DNA of 64,000 bases from Microglena sp. YARC (lineage: Eukaryota; Chlorophyta; Chlorophyceae; Chlamydomonadales; Chlamydomonadaceae): assembly GCA_022414725.1 (NCBI GenBank), contig CM039464.1, forward strand, positions 10,396,038 through 10,460,037. The letters run 5' to 3'. The position numbers and the translations under genes were made by a program. Positions 7,202 through 15,200 of the stretch are shown here, piece after piece; position 1 is the stretch's first letter; the number at the start of each line of letters is the position of its first letter. The notes beneath the pieces were generated by a model that saw nothing but the letters and a program-made list of their open reading frames with translations, was not told the DNA's origin and ran no database searches.

Positions 7202-9518
7202 TCATCCAGACTGCAGATCGTTGCTTTTGGGCAACGTTGGGGGGTGCAGAAGGTTGAAGAGGTTCTCGAAGATATTCCGAGTAGCCTCTTTGGTAAACCG
7301 TTCAACCGTCTGTGTCCCCATATCAGTATCAGGGGGTGGGGTTGTCGAGGAACTTCTCGGCGCGTCTCGGCGAAACGCGAGAGGACGCTCTCTCCCAAAG
7401 ACTTGGTGAAGTGTAAGCATCAGGATGTTTCTGGAAGCGTTCACATCGCGGTCCCAAGTCTTCCCGCAGTGAAGCATACCACCGCTCTGTTGGCGTGGCG
7501 CTCCGCTTTGACTGCTTTTGCAGTGGAGAATCTTATGAATCCGCTTGCGTCCTTCTGTACATTCCCAACCTGTACCGTCTTGCTTCTTACGATGAGTGAG
7601 TGCCACCATGTTGCAAAGGTGGTTCTCACAACAGCTGCATCGTTGAGATGTTCTGAACTCATCGATATCCTCCATGATGACGTTTTCTCGGCTACGAAGC
7701 TCGAAACGAATAGCTTGGAGAGGGCCACAAGTCCGCCTAGAGATTGGCGTCGCCCCCAGACCTTTCCAATCACCAAACCCGACGAGTACCTTAGCGCTCT
7801 TCTCTCTCGGAGCTACGAAGTCAGCAATCTCAACAATGAGTTTCTGTTTCTTGCAGTACCTGCGAAAGCGGAGGTTTCGGTACCCCCTGGAAGCACGATG
7901 GGCAAGAAGGATTGGGGCGGCACCCATGTAGAATCTGGCGTACGCACCAATCTGTTCAGAACTCGAAGAGTCTCTATCCGGAATGATACCACCGACGATA
8001 TCAGCCGTCTCGAGGTTCCAAACGTCAGTTTGACGCTGAGACTTGAAGATCAGACCCTTGCGATAATATTGCGCCGAGCTGTACGATCTGGTACCTCCGT
8101 TGAGTCCTGTTACAGTCACGATATCAGTAACACCCGGGTCTACCGCAGCCACGACCACATTGTTAAGGAAGGATACAATGCCACCCTCGTCTGTTGTCAC
8201 GTACTCATTCGCCCGCGTAGAGAACGCGTCTGCAGGCATCGAACATGTCAGACACGTAGGCTTATTCATCAAGATGCTGACTGCAAAGCCGTCTGTCACA
8301 ATGCGGTAACCGAACTTCCGAGAAACTGTCTCCACTTTCTTGAGGTTTGCGAAGCGCTCCCATATTCCTTGATGGTTTTTGGAAGCAACGTCTGCCTTGC
8401 ATGAATCAAAGTGGCACTCGTTGACCATATAGAAAAAGGCCATTTTAGAAATCGGAATGTGCGACAGAGTGAATCCAGATTTGTAAGGCAACAACGAGAA
8501 TGTGCGATGTTTTTCGTTTTTAGTTTTTCGTTTTTCTTCGATGGTCTCCGACAATATCTTGTGGTACAGAGGCAGGGTCATGTGAGCCCGAGACGCAAAA
8601 GTGTTTCCGGATGGTAAAGGTAGAACCCCCCTGAGACAGAATGCCACTTCGCGTGCAAAGAAGCGTTTCGCGTTATCTGCGTCCACCCTAAGGTTCTTCG
8701 AGGAGAGCCAAGCTTCGCTCAACTTTTCAAGCCTCTCTTGAAGTTTAGTCAACCTAACACGCAACGGGGATCCTTCTGGTTCCTTCCTACCGACCCTCTT
8801 CTTCGCAAGAGCAACTGCACTTTTTGCCGATCGAAGTCTAGATGTTGGAAGCTTGGTTGGCAGCTTTGTTGTATGAGGGCTCATCTTGAAGATGTCGTCG
8901 AGATTCTTTGTAGGGCACTTGATCAATGCAGCCACGATGTCCGACCGCAGGCGCTTTGCAATCTGTGGGTACTTCCACTTCAAGTAAGTCGTTATGCGTC
9001 GCTCAAGGTTGGTCCAAAGATGGTTAGAGGCCATTGTGGCCATGAGAATAGACAGGTCTGCAATGATCTGGTTCTTCACTCTCCCCCGAATGTCAACTTT
9101 GGATTGCCCCGGCTCTCTTAACAAGTCGAACAGAAGCCGACTACTCTCGAAGTCTTCTCCAAGAGTCGACCCATTACATTTGTTGGTACTGACTGCAATA
9201 ATGCACCGGTAGAAGAAGTTGCGATTTACAGGAGGGACAGCGATACCATTCTCAAAAAGACGAGCAATGTGGAAATTTGCGAAAAATATAACCCTCTCCA
9301 AGCAACTTGTTCATGTCCAGTACCAGTGTGTCTATCTTGTTACGAAGCCAATCATGGGGAATAAAGGTACTCAATTTCATCTTGACCACACAAATCGCTC
9401 GCCCAGGTGCACACTCCCCGTCTTCCTCCCCTTCATAATCGACAAGTTCTGCAACGTCATCATGTTGGTCAGCCTCATGTACCAACGATGATGACTCGCC
9501 GATCCCATTTTCCATCAC
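7202..9518 (-). CDS. Fanzor (TnpB-like RNA-guided nuclease), family 1, one frameshift
   Basis: Predicted RuvC nuclease. The long frame (9301-7202) has RuvC-I VAAVDPGVTDIVTVTG, the EDIDEFRTSQRCSCC segment with the DEF glutamate typical of Fanzor RuvC-II plus the first zinc pair, further cysteines (LHCKS, MLHCG) and RuvC-III WDRDVNASRNIL. The N-terminal domain continues upstream in another frame (9518 to about 9290: STFIPHDWLRNKIDTLVLDM), so a one-base shift at the A/T run near 9281-9290 splits the gene. Starts at 9518 or 9380 are possible; the first overlaps the transposase stop by 44 bases. Fanzors use an omega-RNA from their 3' region to cut target DNA. The last 60 residues are Pro/Thr-rich and overlap the transposon terminus. 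Confidence 0.9.
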
Positions 9519-10470
9519 AAATTGTACCCCGAAAACGTTTTGATGTAATCTGGATCTGCAGACAGGCTCTCTCGAACATTCCTAACCCAATCTCTCTCGT
9601 ATTAATCATATATTTTGACAAGTCTTTATACCTCCACATTTCTAGAACACAACATATTTGCATTAAGTAATCGAAATTACAGGTTGACGTCAATGGACAT
9701 GATGCCATGTAGTCTCTCTTCATGCTTCCAAATATTTGTTCAATCGCATTAGCTCTGGGGCAATAAGGAGGGGTGTATAAAAGCTTCCACCCTTTGCATT
9801 CGGATATATCCTTGATTTCTGAAGAATGGTGAAACCGAATATTATCCATGACGATCGTGGTTTTCTTTGGGATGACCAAAGTTTTAAAGAATTTAATGAA
9901 ATCTTCTTTTTTACAATTGTGCTCCAATAACTGATAATCTATTATTCCCTGAGATGAAATAGCGAGTAATAAAGTGAACTTCACACGACGGAGGTTACTC
10001 ATTGTCTTCGTAGTTAATCGAGAACCGATCTTGCTGTATCCATATTTGCTGTGTTCTCCAGCGTAAAATCCTGCTTCGTCGATACAAACAACGTTAGAGC
10101 TTTCTCTGTACTTGTCACAAAACATTTCTACATTTTCTTTTGAATGTCCGTAGAGAACTGTGGGAAACGCCTTCTTCCTAGAAAATCCACATTGTTTTAT
10201 GTGTCTCGATGCAGTACTGATCGATAATCTCACATTACAACTCTTGCAAATTATACCGACCAAATCCTTGCATGTTATGAAGGGGTTCTCTGCAATATTA
10301 TTGGATATCGTGGAACGTAAAAGCATGGACAATTCTTTCCTTTTTCGTTTTAAAAGCTTACTTTTACCCACCTGATCAGCATTGACCCATCTATGTAGTG
10401 AGCTCTTGGACACGTTGTATATATTACAAACCTTCCTGAGACTCCTCAAAAAATATTTGTAGTGAACCAC
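9475..10470 (-). CDS. Tc1/mariner/IS630-type transposase, DD34E
   Basis: 331 residues. The N-terminal helix-turn-helix part (KVCNIYNVSKSSLHRWVNAD) binds the termini. The catalytic DDE triad is CIDEAGF, IVMDN and NAIEQIF, with 34 residues between the second Asp and the Glu, the DD34E spacing of Tc1/IS630 enzymes. The motif YTPPYCPRANAIE is typical. No frame break, so this is the one apparently intact transposase in the window and could move related ends in trans. It is the promoter-proximal gene of the element, starting just inside the right terminus, with the Fanzor gene downstream on the same strand. Confidence 0.93.
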   Translation of the reverse strand: MVHYKYFLRSLRKVCNIYNVSKSSLHRWVNADQVGKSKLLKRKRKELSMLLRSTISNNIAENPFITCKDLVGIICKSCNVRLSISTASRHIKQCGFSRKKAFPTVLYGHSKENVEMFCDKYRESSNVVCIDEAGFYAGEHSKYGYSKIGSRLTTKTMSNLRRVKFTLLLAISSQGIIDYQLLEHNCKKEDFIKFFKTLVIPKKTTIVMDNIRFHHSSEIKDISECKGWKLLYTPPYCPRANAIEQIFGSMKRDYMASCPLTSTCNFDYLMQICCVLEMWRYKDLSKYMINTREIGLGMFERACLQIQITSKRFRGTICDGKWDRRVIIVGT

Positions 10471-10605
10471 GGACCTGTACCTGGTTTCAGGGGATATTAT
10501 TCAAATTATACTGAGTGTCCCAAAATTATTTGAGAACAACTGTATACATGTGGAACAAGGCAACCTGAAATCTTCCTCAAAAAACAAAACTTAAATTATA
10601 ACACG

Positions 10606-10980
10606 ATGGCCAACAACATTTCAAGAAAAATAGCTTTCTGGATAGGGTGCATAGGAATCAGGACAGCTTTCGTGATTCTTGCCTTTCTCGCGACACCTAT
10701 GTATCTAAGGTACATGGGCGTCTTGGCCCTTGTGCCAGCAACAGGGTTCTTTGCCATATACTTTGGAGGCCTTCGGAAAACGGGGATAGAGGTGGCGCCA
10801 GGTGGCGGGAAGATCTGGTGGTCGAAACTTCGCCCCGTTCATGGCACGTTATACCTATTGTTTGCAATCCTTGCGCTCTCCCGCTGGCAAAGACATGCAT
10901 GGGTCGCCTTGGCTGTCGATGTATTCATCGGTGTCCTCGCTAAACTGTGTTTCGTTGTGGTTTATAAAAAAACGATTTAG
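10606..10980 (+). CDS. Four-helix membrane protein
   Basis: 124 residues starting MANNISRKIAFWIGCIGIRT with about four hydrophobic segments: residues 8-30, 34-52, 78-96 and 98-118. Between segments 2 and 3 is the polar loop GGKIWWSKLRPVHGTLYLLF. I recall this WW..LRPVHG-type motif from small uncharacterised membrane proteins of large DNA viruses, but cannot name a family. Probably a virion or host-membrane protein. It begins 64 bases beyond the transposon end, so that insertion may have altered its promoter. Confidence 0.7.
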   Translation: MANNISRKIAFWIGCIGIRTAFVILAFLATPMYLRYMGVLALVPATGFFAIYFGGLRKTGIEVAPGGGKIWWSKLRPVHGTLYLLFAILALSRWQRHAWVALAVDVFIGVLAKLCFVVVYKKTI

Positions 10981-11013
10981 GAATACATATCACCCCTATG
11001 TTTTTGCCAGGGG

Positions 11014-11090
11014 TCTCGACTCGACACAGGTTCCGTCATGATGCGAGAGGTCGGTCGCTCTGTGACTCGACGCGGTCGATGCCCAGGTTG
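11014..11090. repeat. Single unit of the GACTCGACTCGACA repeat
   Basis: CTCGACTCGACACAGGTTCC, then GATGCGAGAGGTCGGTCGCT. One unit of the roughly 50-65 bp repeat that forms arrays at 51690-52300, 56578-57225, 60388-61075 and 63750-64000. Confidence 0.75.
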
Positions 11091-11123
11091 CTGTGGCCCC
11101 TTTAGGCAAAATTTTCTACCCAC

Positions 11124-11486
11124 TCAAATGCGCTTCAGATCAGCACCATTCGCTGTGAACAGTGCATGCTTCTGCTGTTTGTGAATCTTGAGGATCCTGC
11201 TGCCCATGAACAACACCACATATGACTTATTAATCTTGATGATATAAGACCTCTCCACGCGAACAGCCTCATTGGTGATTGTAAGCTCCTCACCAGTTGC
11301 CTCATGCACACTGACCTCGTGTGTGTCCACACAAACGCCCTCCGCATTCTCAACCCATATGCGTGCCATGTCATGATCGAGGCTCTGGAGCTTGACAACG
11401 ATGTTCGGATCCATGGACGTCCTCAGCTCGTACACATGGCGTTTCAAGTAGCTCATGGACATGGTGCCGGAGGCTGCAGGATTCAT
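11124..11486 (-). CDS. Hypothetical beta-rich protein (120 aa)
   Basis: I start it at MNPAASGTMSMSYLKRHVYE (11486); an open extension to 11786 has a different composition and runs antisense to an LRAT-like fragment, so I exclude it. Alternating hydrophobic residues (VVLFMGSRILKIHKQQKHAL) suggest a small beta-barrel or sandwich. No family recognised. Confidence 0.5.
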   Translation of the reverse strand: MNPAASGTMSMSYLKRHVYELRTSMDPNIVVKLQSLDHDMARIWVENAEGVCVDTHEVSVHEATGEELTITNEAVRVERSYIIKINKSYVVLFMGSRILKIHKQQKHALFTANGADLKRI

Positions 11487-11591
11487 GTTGGTAAATGTGT
11501 AAGTGTGTATCTGATTGTGTTTACACTGCATTTCCAATGTCGCGTCTCGGTGTTGTGCATGGTCGCATGCGGTTTTTAATAAGCCATCAGC

Positions 11592-11917
11592 TTGACATTG
11601 GCGTATACATCTAAATGGTGGCATAGCAGTGCAGATTTTGCCACTTGTGACGAATGCGACTGCGATACGCAGGCACAAAAGGCCGAGCCGGGGGATCACA
11701 TTGCGGTTTGGGATGAGACGGTGGGGCATCACGGCATATTTGTCGGGATCGATGGCGGATCGAACTATGTCATTGATGGTGTTCACACGTCATGGCACGG
11801 CAGCAGTTCACGTGGTTGGCCTGCCTTGTCACATAAACTTGGCAGGGTGGAAACAATGACGACTCCGACGAAGGTGACCACGAAGCCGGCAAATTGCTCG
11901 TTGTCCTGCTGTCTCCT
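11592..11917 (+). pseudogene. LRAT/NlpC-P60-like fragment, N-terminal half
   Basis: The frame contains AEPGDHIAVWDETVGHHGIF, then VIDGVHTSWHGS. The GDHIAV..HHGI(F/Y)VG pattern with the catalytic histidine is that of LRAT/H-REV107-like papain-fold acyltransferases or thiol proteases. The C-terminal half with the NC(E/D) cysteine motif is missing: the reading runs into the solo family-1 end at 11918. No ATG lies at the 5' edge of the frame, so that end may also be damaged. A complementary C-terminal half is at 52368-52741. Confidence 0.65.
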
Positions 11918-12011
11918 TCTTCAACCTTCTGCACCCCCCAACGTTGCCCAAAAGCAACGATCTGCAGTCTGGATGATTTATAAAGTGTCCCACTTTATTT
12001 GAGAACAACTG
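11918..12011 (-). mobile_element. Solo Fanzor-side end of family 1
   Basis: Matches 7168-7262 inverted: the last Fanzor codons (AACGTTGCCCAAAAGCAACG) through the terminus TTTGAGAACAACTG and a flanking TA. The rest of the element is absent. Confidence 0.88.
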
Positions 12012-12177
12012 TACACCCCAGAATTCATATAAATCGAGGTATACTTTTGGCGCTGACATGAAGGGCTCAAGCTCAACCAAGGGTTCACGTTTACTTATCT
12101 TGTTCGGCGTACGCTTACACTCGACGGAATACTAAAATGAAACCGCTTTCTGGACTGAACAAGAGGAAGACGAATTA

Positions 12178-12944
12178 CACTCAACGGAATACTAAAATGA
12201 AACCGCTTTTGGGAGTGTACGGTACACCTTGCGGTGTAACCTAATGTTGTCGCGACCACCGGAGGGTTTAAACCCTAAACCCATGCAGACTTTGGGGATT
12301 TATATCGGTGCGTCATGGCTAGAGACAAAATAATAAAGCATTCCATTATTATGGCTTGTGCAAATATACAATCAGTACAAACATTTGATGGCAGGATAAT
12401 CTTGGCTATAATATGGGTGGATCAAATTCGCCGAGGTGCTTACATGTTTGAAAATACCATACTTCAACTTATTTGCACTGACGAGGAAACGACTCCCGCC
12501 GTTGCATCTTCAATAGGAATTGGGCCCTCGTTTCAGATGGTTCGTGAATTACACAAGACATTAAACAACATGCAAGAACCTTCTGACAAAGACAAAGACA
12601 AACACAAACTGTATGACGGAGCAAAGGCTTGGCTAAAAAACATCATGGGTCATTGGTTCCGTTGTGGATACGAATTGGAATGGTTGCATTCCATCAGGTA
12701 CTCGCAAGTGGGCCCCTTCCCCTGTCTTTTGAGGCTTTTGAAAAGTTGACCAACCGCGCGAGAGTCACTTCCTCTCACGATGTCCACTGACGTTCTGTTG
12801 TTTTCTGGGCTAATACCCGGATGTTTCAATCTGTTGACCGTCCAGTGCAGGTATACACTCATCCACGCTGTCGTGAATGCACCTCGAACCCGCACGTTAC
12901 ATGATTCACGCAAGGTGTGCCGTACACGAAGCTTCCGTTGACTG
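12178..12944. mobile_element. Putative non-autonomous family-2 element with an internal gene
   Basis: A Fanzor-type terminus starts at 12178 (CACTCAACGGAATACTAAAA) and an inverted terminus ends at 12944 (AAGGTGTGCCGTACACGAAG then TTCCGTTGACTG), both flanked by TA. A second, shorter left terminus lies at 12118-12150. Inside are a telomere-like AAACCCTAAACCC (12269) and one open frame (12315-12749). Whether the ends belong to one insertion is inferred. Confidence 0.5.
12315..12749 (+). CDS. Hypothetical protein between family-2 termini (144 aa)
   Basis: Starts MARDKIIKHSIIMACANIQS and has an alpha/beta look, with a charged KDKDKHKLYDGAKAW stretch. No transposase or nuclease motif. It may be cargo of a non-autonomous element or an older gene into which ends inserted. 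The last 20 residues may be out of natural frame. Confidence 0.4.
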   Translation: MARDKIIKHSIIMACANIQSVQTFDGRIILAIIWVDQIRRGAYMFENTILQLICTDEETTPAVASSIGIGPSFQMVRELHKTLNNMQEPSDKDKDKHKLYDGAKAWLKNIMGHWFRCGYELEWLHSIRYSQVGPFPCLLRLLKS

Positions 12945-13080
12945 TATTGGCGAGAACGAATCCGTTCATGATCACATGAGCTAGGGTCACGTTTGTGATG
13001 GTTGCGGGCGTTTTTTCCGTTCTTCGCGCGGTTTATCATTTCACAAATGAACGTGTGGCTCTGGCTCGACGAATTGTGCT
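12945..13080. other. Spacer without recognisable features
   Basis: I see no gene, repeat or RNA structure here beyond the TA that flanks the preceding terminus. Confidence 0.4.
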
Positions 13081-13467
13081 TCAAGGAGGGGCGACCCCGT
13101 GTGACGACACCTCCTCGACTTGTACAGGCGCTTTCAAGGTGACTTTAGAAGCCCAGCACTCATCCTCGATCGCTTCAACACGACGATAGTTTTCAGCGAC
13201 CTGCACCAAATCAACTTTGCCTTCCAATTTGGCAATAGTGTTCCGCTGGGTTGCGAATTTGATTTGCTGTTCGCTGTCCTGCTCCAATTTTAATATTCTG
13301 CGTTCAAGTACTTCTTTCTTGTGCATGAAATGGTCATTGATGGATTCAATCTCCTTTTGAAGGTTTGCATCGTAGTCGACAGTGCCATCATCTTTTAATG
13401 GTGTTCGTTTGATGCAACGACGACGAAGGTAATGAGGAGTGATCGTGATCGCTGAGTGATCGTTCAT
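13081..13467 (-). CDS. Coiled-coil hypothetical protein (128 aa)
   Basis: Starts MNDHSAITITPHYLRRRCIK. Residues about 30-95 are strongly helical and charged with heptad-like spacing (HKKEVLERRILKLEQDSEQQ), consistent with a coiled coil. No catalytic motif. It is the first of three minus-strand small genes up to 14349. Confidence 0.6.
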   Translation of the reverse strand: MNDHSAITITPHYLRRRCIKRTPLKDDGTVDYDANLQKEIESINDHFMHKKEVLERRILKLEQDSEQQIKFATQRNTIAKLEGKVDLVQVAENYRRVEAIEDECWASKVTLKAPVQVEEVSSHGVAPP

Positions 13468-13473
13468 GTTTGA

Positions 13474-14349
13474 TTACTTATCCCAATCATGATGCATGAT
13501 GTTTTTATACTCAATAATGCAACTTGCAAGCAGTAGTAGTAGCAGGCGGGTGTATGTCCTCAGTTGTTGAGTGTAGTGATACACCGGTCCCCCTTGCAAC
13601 TCTGTCTGAACAGTGCAGCCAACCCGAGACCGAATATGATTGAAATGATTGCTGACCCCGTCTTGGTATCGAATGCTTTGGTAATCATGACACTTCGTAC
13701 GATACGAGGCGAGGCGATGAGGGACGAGAATCCGCCACCACATCCGTGCACTGAATATCAATGAATGGCCCCGACAATGAATTCGACAAAGAGAGATTCG
13801 AGTTTGTATGGCTGTAATAATCTGTATGGATTTTGCGTTGTTTACAATCGTTTTTAGAGGCGCACATGGAACACTTGTCGTAGATTCGTTCGCCATCCTG
13901 ATAGGTTGAATCTGGGTAGGACGACTCCTGCATGTTGGGAGGGGGATTCCGTATTGTTTGCAAAGATCCTCATTGAGACGCCTGTCATTATCGTTCAGGG
14001 AATTCCATTGCTCGATAGTCATGCTTGACAGATCGTACCTCAGTTGCTTCTCAAGCGCTTCTGCGCGCTCAGTCTCAAGCTCAAGCTCAATCTCCATACT
14101 ATTCACTCGAGCAGCATCTGCCTTCTTTCGAGCGAGCTCAGTCTCAAGCTCAATCTTCAGTCGAGCATTCTCAAGCTCAATCTCCATACTATTCACTCGA
14201 ACATTCTCAAGCTCAATCTCCATACATTTCACTCTAGCAGCATCTGCCTTCTTTCGAGCGAGCTCAGTCTCAAGCTCAATCTTCAGTCGAGCCATGTAAA
14301 TAATAGCGAAAGTAGAGATGCAGATAAGTAGTTGAGAATTGTCAATCAT
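13474..14349 (-). CDS. Membrane-anchored coiled-coil repeat protein
   Basis: Starts MIDNSQLLICISTFAIIYMA, an N-terminal hydrophobic helix, followed by about 90 residues of Glu/Leu/Ala repeats (IELETELARKKADAARV and NSMEIELENARLKIELETEL) that must form a coiled coil. The repeats are direct at DNA level (14095-14290). The segment to about residue 135 (LNDNDRRLNEDLCKQYGIPL) looks genuine; the frame stays open to 13474 but overlaps a better small gene at 13560-13688, so the true end may be earlier through a frameshift. Confidence 0.6.
   Translation of the reverse strand: MIDNSQLLICISTFAIIYMARLKIELETELARKKADAARVKCMEIELENVRVNSMEIELENARLKIELETELARKKADAARVNSMEIELELETERAEALEKQLRYDLSSMTIEQWNSLNDNDRRLNEDLCKQYGIPLPTCRSRPTQIQPIRMANESTTSVPCAPLKTIVNNAKSIQIITAIQTRISLCRIHCRGHSLIFSARMWWRILVPHRLASYRTKCHDYQSIRYQDGVSNHFNHIRSRVGCTVQTELQGGPVYHYTQQLRTYTRLLLLLLASCIIEYKNIMHHDWDK
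13560..13688 (-). CDS. Small single-helix membrane protein with CKxxxC tail
   Basis: About 42 residues, MITKAFDTKTGSAIISIIFG onward: one transmembrane helix (IISIIFGLGLAALF) then a basic Cys-containing tail RQSCKGDRCI. The helix plus CKx(2-4)C(I/V) layout resembles small membrane proteins I know from several large DNA viruses. An upstream in-frame start exists at 13751. It sits inside the open tail of the coiled-coil gene. Confidence 0.5.
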   Translation of the reverse strand: MITKAFDTKTGSAIISIIFGLGLAALFRQSCKGDRCITTLNN

Positions 14350-14904
14350 TGTTTATAAATTCTGATGATTGTTTCTTAAGTCGTGTGTTACGCAATCTCA
14401 ATCTCTGGGCCATGTACTGTAGTGTACCACCACATTCCGGCAAAATATTCATTTCCAAGCCTGCTTGATACACACGGCTTTCGTTTGAGTACATGCGGTT
14501 GCGTAAGATTGATTGATGCCTTGACACACTTGGTTTCTGCAGCTCAATTCCCATACCCCACTCTGTGGGGCCCGCGATTTCCATATCGATATACGAGATC
14601 TATTGTCTATCAGACATCTGCTTGACATGTGATCATCGTGTGCGATTACTTTACCGTGTTCCCGTCATCTGTGAGTGATATCTTACAGTATCGAGGTATT
14701 GACACAGTCCAACTTACAGTGGTGGTGTTTCACTACTAAGACTCGACCCCCTTGTATCACTCAAATAACGTGCATGTGTGTGTGTGCAGTGCAGTCCATG
14801 GGGCGTACGTCCAAGAAGAACAAAAATGTGCAGCTACAAGCACACACGTATTTCTCCATGCAACTATCTGGTGGGCAGCTTGTGAAGGTGACACGACACG
14901 ACAG
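14350..14904. other. Region without a convincing gene
   Basis: Overlapping weak frames on both strands, none with a recognisable domain. It contains a CAGCTCAATTCCCATACCCC motif (about 14540) also seen near 5500, 20385 and 33645, and a short TGTGTGTGTGCA stretch. Confidence 0.35.
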
Positions 14905-15069
14905 AATGGGCGTTCCTGCCTCCCGGCCGATTTTGACTGGTAGCGAAACATGGTATGGAGCGGATTTGTGATTCCTTTGTGCTGATGTCTCAAGTTAGCG
15001 AGTCGTTCAGGAGGCTCTAAATCCTGATTAGAAATTTAAAAAATCGGCCGGGAGGCAGGAACGCCCATT
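14905..15069. mobile_element. 166-bp MITE copy 1 (165 bp), 4-bp target duplication
   Basis: Terminal inverted repeats AATGGGCGTTCCTGCCTCCC; flanks ACAG on both sides (14901-14904 and 15070-15073). The interior GAGTCGTTCAGGAGGCTCTA is shared by all copies. No coding capacity. Confidence 0.9.
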
Positions 15070-15200
15070 ACAGGTGTCTTTTCGATGACGCCTCCGTGGC
15101 GTGCGAGGGAAGAGGCCATCACATCCAATCCACCAAGGAGAAAGCTTGACACATTTTAATCATCATAACACCGTTTTCTAATGAGTTAGGTTACAATTTT

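Larger units (their letters stand above)
7168..10542 (-). mobile_element. Tc1/mariner-type element with Fanzor and DD34E transposase (family 1)
   Basis: A 3.4-kb element bounded by inverted termini CAGTTGTTCTCAAATAAAGT (left) and the matching ..ATTTGAGAACAACTG (right), with TA on both outer edges: the TA target-site duplication of the Tc1/mariner/IS630 superfamily. It carries two minus-strand genes, transposase (9475-10470) then Fanzor. Its Fanzor-side end recurs alone at 11918-12011, 20576-20920, 41456-41484 and 58587-59483. Fanzor genes carried by DNA transposons are known in eukaryotes and giant viruses. Confidence 0.92.

Noticed and set aside
7244..8404. 386-residue plus-strand frame antisense to Fanzor 1 (also 58361-59407)
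   Set aside because: Antisense shadow: it has no domain and follows the well-supported Fanzor frame.
12650..13084. Minus-strand 144-residue frame
   Set aside because: Composition is low-quality, it overlaps a plus-strand frame and a transposon terminus, and no domain is visible.
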